In this document: piece after piece, positions 61,049-64,000 of the stretch
Position numbering within the stretch: the stretch's first letter is position 1
Layout of the letters: every line of letters begins with the position of its first letter
Origin: JARRKC01 sp963723965
GTDB taxonomy: Bacteria; Acidobacteriota; UBA6911; RPQK01; JAPXNP01
NCBI GenBank assembly: GCA_963723965.1
Contig: CAVRSV010000012.1
Location: 496,001 to 560,000 of the forward strand
Direction: 5' to 3'
DNA length: 64,000 bases
Notes under the pieces: model-generated
What the model saw: only the letters and a program-made list of their open reading frames with translations
What the model was told of the DNA's origin: nothing
Databases searched by the model: none
Made by a program: the position numbers and the translations under genes

Positions 61049-61319
61049 GCAGGCCGCTGGATCCCGCCGCAGTGGTCGAGGCAGCGCCTTTCGGACGCAC
61101 ATGGCGTGGCGACTCGCTGGCGCTCGCGTTCTGATGGCCTGCCCGAACCACCGCGCAGACAGAACGTGAGCGCCACCGAGCGTCACTCCCCGACCTCACG
61201 ACAGGCTCACCTGGTCCACTGCGGCAAGGCCGGGGCGCATCTCCCCTTCTCAGTCGCGGTACCCGAAAATCTCGCACTCCCGCGTCCCGTTCTCCCTCCC
61301 TCCGTCCCGCTGCCCCGCT

Positions 61320-61442
61320 CGACGACCATCGCGTCCCGTGGAGAATTCTGTTGGTAGATTATAGTGTGCGGCCTGATTGAATGGGCAAGTTTCTCCGGTC
61401 GTGACGGAGGATTCTCATCAACTTGTCGGGCCTTCCCGCGGC
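61320..61442 (+). repeat. Decayed dispersed repeat, copy C
   Basis: It begins cgaccatcgcgtcccgtgg, contains agattatagtgtgcggcctga, tttctccgg and ends cttgtcgggccttcccgcgg. It is most like copy B in its first half. Confidence 0.55.
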
Positions 61443-61715
61443 AGAATTGCGCCCACTCTCCTGCCGGCATCTTGTTCTCCCGTTCTCCCGCGTCCCTCAC
61501 TCGCGCTCTGATTCCCAACCCGGCTCGCACCCCTTGTTCCTCTACGCAGTTCAGCGCTTTACTTACTCGTTTCTGCCGAAGTAGACTCCTGTTGGCCAAA
61601 AGCCGATGTCTGTCCAACTGCCGCGATCGCCATGGACCGAGGCCCGGGCCGGGAATCGCGCCACTGGGGTATTTTCGCCGACCGCAGGGTCGGCACTGAA
61701 CGAAGCGAGGTCCCG

Positions 61716-62792
61716 ATGAACATGAGGTCTCTCGTGACTCTCACCTGCCTCACCTGCCTCACCTGCCTGGCCGCCGCCCCGGGCGGAGCGCCCCAGGGCA
61801 GCCCCGACGCCTCCGGATCCACCGCAGCGATCTACGTCGACTGCCGGTCAGGGGCGGACACCAACCCTGGCACCAGGGAGTCCCCTGTCCAGACCGTGGC
61901 CAGAGCCGCCGCGATCCTTCGCAGCCCGGACAACGCGATCTACGTCATGCGGCTGAATCCAGGCATCCACGTCCTGCCACGACACGTGGAGCTCGCGACA
62001 GAGAAGAACATGGCCGGAAAGCGAATCGTGGTCGAGGCCTCCGTGCTGCCCGATGACTCCAAGTGGACGCCCGAATCCATGCCGATCGTGATCAGCAGCG
62101 CCGAGCTCGGCGACCTGGCGGCCGATTCGCCCAGCCTCGTCGTCGGGTTTCTGGTCAACGAGAGCCACGTGACGATCCGCGGCATCAAGTTCCACGGCTA
62201 CCCGCGCCCCAACTCACGCTATTTCCCCATCGGTCGCTTCAATGTGGCCAAGACCGATCTCCGTGTCGAGCAGTGCCTGTTCCTCGGAGACCCGAATGCC
62301 GCCCACCTTCAGGTCGGTGTCATCGGCCACGGCGACGGAATCCAGGTCGACCACTGTGTCTTCTACAACGTGAGGAACGCCGTCGTGTTCTGGCAAAGCA
62401 ATCGCCCAAAGAGCGGCAACTCCCTCACCCACTGCATCATCTCGGGTGCTCGGCAGAGCGCGGTGTGGACGGCGTGGCCGGACCAGGACTTCACGTTCAA
62501 GAACAACATCGTGACCGGATGCAAATTCGTGTGGATCAAGAACGGGGACAACACGTCCGAGTATTCGATCGAGGACAGCGTCGTCGTCGGCAACGAGTTC
62601 GAAATGGGCGTCTCCCGTAACGACACGGTGGCCCCCGAGGCATTCGGGCTCCGTGAGAGCGGTGTCGTCAAGTCGGGGAAGGTCGCGCTGCGCCTGGTCG
62701 ACCAGCTCGATCAGCCTCTGCCGCACGACTACCTGCAGGTCTTGCCCGGCTCCGCCGGCTACGAGATGGACGCCGGCCTCTTCAAGAAATGA
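61716..62792 (+). CDS. Secreted right-handed parallel beta-helix protein
   Basis: The 358-residue product has a signal peptide with a tandem TCLTCLTCL segment, then AIYVDCRSGADTNPGTRESPVQTVARAAAILR, the start typical of beta-helix pectate-lyase-like proteins. About seven helix turns follow (HVTIRGIKFHGY, DLRVEQCLFLGD, GIQVDHCVFYNV, SLTHCIISGA, DFTFKNNIVTGC, YSIEDSVVVGNE). It may bind or cut a polysaccharide. ATG 61716 has gaggt upstream. A remnant of its 3' end is at 55637. Confidence 0.8.
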   Translation: MNMRSLVTLTCLTCLTCLAAAPGGAPQGSPDASGSTAAIYVDCRSGADTNPGTRESPVQTVARAAAILRSPDNAIYVMRLNPGIHVLPRHVELATEKNMAGKRIVVEASVLPDDSKWTPESMPIVISSAELGDLAADSPSLVVGFLVNESHVTIRGIKFHGYPRPNSRYFPIGRFNVAKTDLRVEQCLFLGDPNAAHLQVGVIGHGDGIQVDHCVFYNVRNAVVFWQSNRPKSGNSLTHCIISGARQSAVWTAWPDQDFTFKNNIVTGCKFVWIKNGDNTSEYSIEDSVVVGNEFEMGVSRNDTVAPEAFGLRESGVVKSGKVALRLVDQLDQPLPHDYLQVLPGSAGYEMDAGLFKK

Positions 62793-62938
62793 CGGGATCG
62801 CCCGCTCCCCTGTCGACATGCCTGCCCTGGGGCGCGAATCCCGAATCCACGATTCCGAACCTCGAATGTCCGTGAAAGCGGTCGGCACGGCGCCCTTCGT
62901 TCGCCTGCGCCACGGGCCGGCCGGACTCCAGATACAGA

Positions 62939-62974
62939 CCCAAAAAGGCCCGGCAGATGCCAGGCCTTTTTGGG
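62939..62974. terminator. Rho-independent terminator, bidirectional
   Basis: An inverted repeat (aaaaaggccCggc and gccAggccttttt) with a short loop and A/T runs on both sides. It can end transcription of the minus-strand tRNA-Leu and also the beta-helix gene. Confidence 0.8.
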
Positions 62975-62987
62975 TTCTCGAACTAAT

Positions 62988-63075
62988 TGGTGCCGGAGGC
63001 GGGATTTGAACCCGCACACCCTTTCGGGCGCCACCCCCTCAAGATGGTGTGTCTGCCAAGTTCCACCACTCCGGC
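62988..63075 (-). tRNA. tRNA-Leu (anticodon GAG)
   Basis: The 88 nt sequence folds with acceptor GCCGGAG/CTCCGGC, a D-arm with GGTGG...GG, an anticodon stem CCATC/GGTGG around the loop TTGAGGG (anticodon GAG), a class II variable arm (CGCCCGAAAGGGTG) and a T-arm with GGTTCAAATCC. The 3' CCA is encoded. It is downstream of secG, a common order. Confidence 0.95.
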
Positions 63076-63084
63076 ACACAAGGC

Positions 63085-63510
63085 CTACTGGCCGGAACCG
63101 CCGCCCTGGGGAGGATTCGCCTGCTGCGATCCGCCGCCCGATGCCGGCGGCTGAGCCGGGGTCTGGGCCGGCGCTTGAGCCGGTGCCTCAGTCGGCGGCT
63201 GAGCCGGCGTCGACGGCTGTTCGGCCGGCGTCGTCTGCTGGGTCGCGGCCGGCGCCTGCTCCATGATGCTCGATTCTTCCGTGCGTGAATAGAAGATCGC
63301 CAGCCCCAGCGAAGTCACCATGAACACGACTGCTGCAGCTGCCGTCGCCTTGGTCAGAACGGTCGTCGCACTGCGCACCCCGAAGGCGGTCTGGCTCGAC
63401 GTTCCGCCAAAGGCGGACGCGAGGTCGCCGGCCTTGCCGGACTGCAACAGCACGACCAGGATCAGCACCAGAGCCGAAAGCACATGCAGGATCGTCAACA
63501 CAATGAACAT
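63085..63510 (-). CDS. secG: Preprotein translocase subunit SecG
   Basis: SecG is the small subunit of the SecYEG channel. The 141-residue product has two membrane helices (MFIVLTILHVLSALVLILVVLLQSG and TAAAAVVFMVTSLGLAIFYS) around the conserved KAGDLASAFGGTSSQTAFG. The C-terminal tail is long and rich in Pro, Ala and Gln. It is 4 nt after tpiA and before tRNA-Leu, a conserved gene order. Confidence 0.94.
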   Translation of the reverse strand: MFIVLTILHVLSALVLILVVLLQSGKAGDLASAFGGTSSQTAFGVRSATTVLTKATAAAAVVFMVTSLGLAIFYSRTEESSIMEQAPAATQQTTPAEQPSTPAQPPTEAPAQAPAQTPAQPPASGGGSQQANPPQGGGSGQ

Positions 63511-63514
63511 GTTT

Positions 63515-64000
63515 CTAATACTTCACGATTTGCGCAAAGGACTCGGCATCCAGACTTGCTCCGCCGACCAGTGCGCCGTCAATATCGGGTTGTGCCATCA
63601 GTTCCGCGATGTTGCCCGGCTTGACGCTTCCACCATAGAGGATGCGCAACCCTTCGGCGAGCGCCTCCGAATAGGTGTCCCGAAGCCAGCCGCGAATCAT
63701 GGCGTGAACTTCTTCGGCGACTTCGGGAGTCGCCGTACGACCAGTACCGATTGCCCACACTGGTTCGTAAGCGATGATGATACGAGATACCTCATCCTCT
63801 GTCAATTCAGCGAGACCGCGCCGCAACTGGCCCAGAATCACGTCTTCGACCCGGTCGGCCTCGCGCTGGTCGAGCGTTTCGCCGACGCAGAGGATGGGTG
63901 TCAGAGAGGTCCCGAGAACCTTGGACAGCTTGCGACCAATCGACTCGTCGTCCTCCAGGAAATACTGCCGGCGTTCCGAGTGTCCGAGGATCACGTATTG
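63515..64000 (-). CDS. tpiA: Triosephosphate isomerase, cut by the window edge
   Basis: TpiA interconverts dihydroxyacetone phosphate and glyceraldehyde-3-phosphate. The visible C-terminal 161 or so residues include ILGHSERRQYF (with the catalytic His), IAYEPVWAIGTGRTATPE (catalytic Glu), ILYGGSVKPGNIAELM and DGALVGGASLDAESF. The N-terminal part lies beyond 64000. The frame continues through the edge; the GTG at 63994 is not the true start. Confidence 0.95.
   Translation of the reverse strand, partial: QYVILGHSERRQYFLEDDESIGRKLSKVLGTSLTPILCVGETLDQREADRVEDVILGQLRRGLAELTEDEVSRIIIAYEPVWAIGTGRTATPEVAEEVHAMIRGWLRDTYSEALAEGLRILYGGSVKPGNIAELMAQPDIDGALVGGASLDAESFAQIVKY

Larger units (their letters stand above)
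60748..61715. other. Non-coding right flank of the HEPN island
   Basis: The 968 bp gap has no credible gene. It contains copies B and C of the decayed repeat, a short cccgttctcccg array at about 61476-61492, and a small hairpin (gccgaccgcagggtcggc, about 61677) before the beta-helix gene. Confidence 0.5.

Noticed and set aside
62988..63075. Reading the tRNA as tRNA-Ser(UGA)
   Set aside because: Shifting the loop by one base breaks the anticodon stem; CCATC/GGTGG pairs fully only with the loop that gives GAG, and the sequence is Leu-like.

Overview
The window is one 64 kb stretch of high-GC bacterial chromosome, densely coded on both strands. The gene content points to an acidobacterium or a close relative: futalosine-pathway menaquinone synthesis (mqnA), TonB receptors with a carboxypeptidase-like N-terminal domain, PEGA-domain proteins, dispersed plant-polysaccharide enzymes, and many short tandem and palindromic intergenic repeats. 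This placement is an inference from gene families, not a measured phylogeny. A striking feature is that many genes carry a -10 box only 6 to 10 nt before the start codon, so leaderless mRNAs look common.

Layout. 0-13 kb is mostly conserved: dprA and mqnA (minus), then a plus-strand run of namZ-like, CYTH, MurU-like and AmgK-like genes (a likely N-acetylmuramic acid salvage cluster), asnS, folD, a YVTN propeller protein, a UDP-glucuronate epimerase, crcB with a DUF190 partner and a secreted protein. 12-25 kb holds a CE15-type glucuronoyl esterase, a radical SAM protein, a double redoxin lipoprotein, an acyl-CoA ligase, an alpha/beta hydrolase, an unknown frameshifted gene, a CoA-type Nudix hydrolase and glycogen phosphorylase. 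25-31 kb holds a His-rich secreted peptide, a TonB receptor, a TlpA-like gene, a class II photolyase and an IS481 remnant.

30-46 kb contains GH30, a Lpd-like flavoprotein, an MBL hydrolase, GH5, an MbfA-type iron exporter, a vWA protein with four tandem repeats, a VapBC module inside direct repeats, an ECF sigma/anti-sigma operon, GH115 and a CE1-type esterase. With CE15, these enzymes suggest use of glucuronoxylan. 46-57 kb holds a secreted propeller-like protein, a second VapBC module, an S9 peptidase, two coupled secreted proteins, a phytoene-desaturase-like oxidase, an SdpR/SdpI-like pair and a SnoaL-like gene broken by a frameshift.

58-61 kb is an AT-richer accessory island: a HEPN-domain protein followed by an ORC/AAA-type ATPase (two frameshifts in G runs), flanked by three related copies of a decayed repeat. 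It is the best candidate here for an undescribed defence or toxin-like system. The right edge returns to core genes: a beta-helix secreted protein, tRNA-Leu(GAG), secG and the end of tpiA.

Four genes (unknown gene at 21.6 kb, anti-sigma factor, and two sites in the HEPN-linked ATPase) become complete if one base is restored to a G or C run. This may reflect under-called homopolymers in the assembly rather than true pseudogenes.
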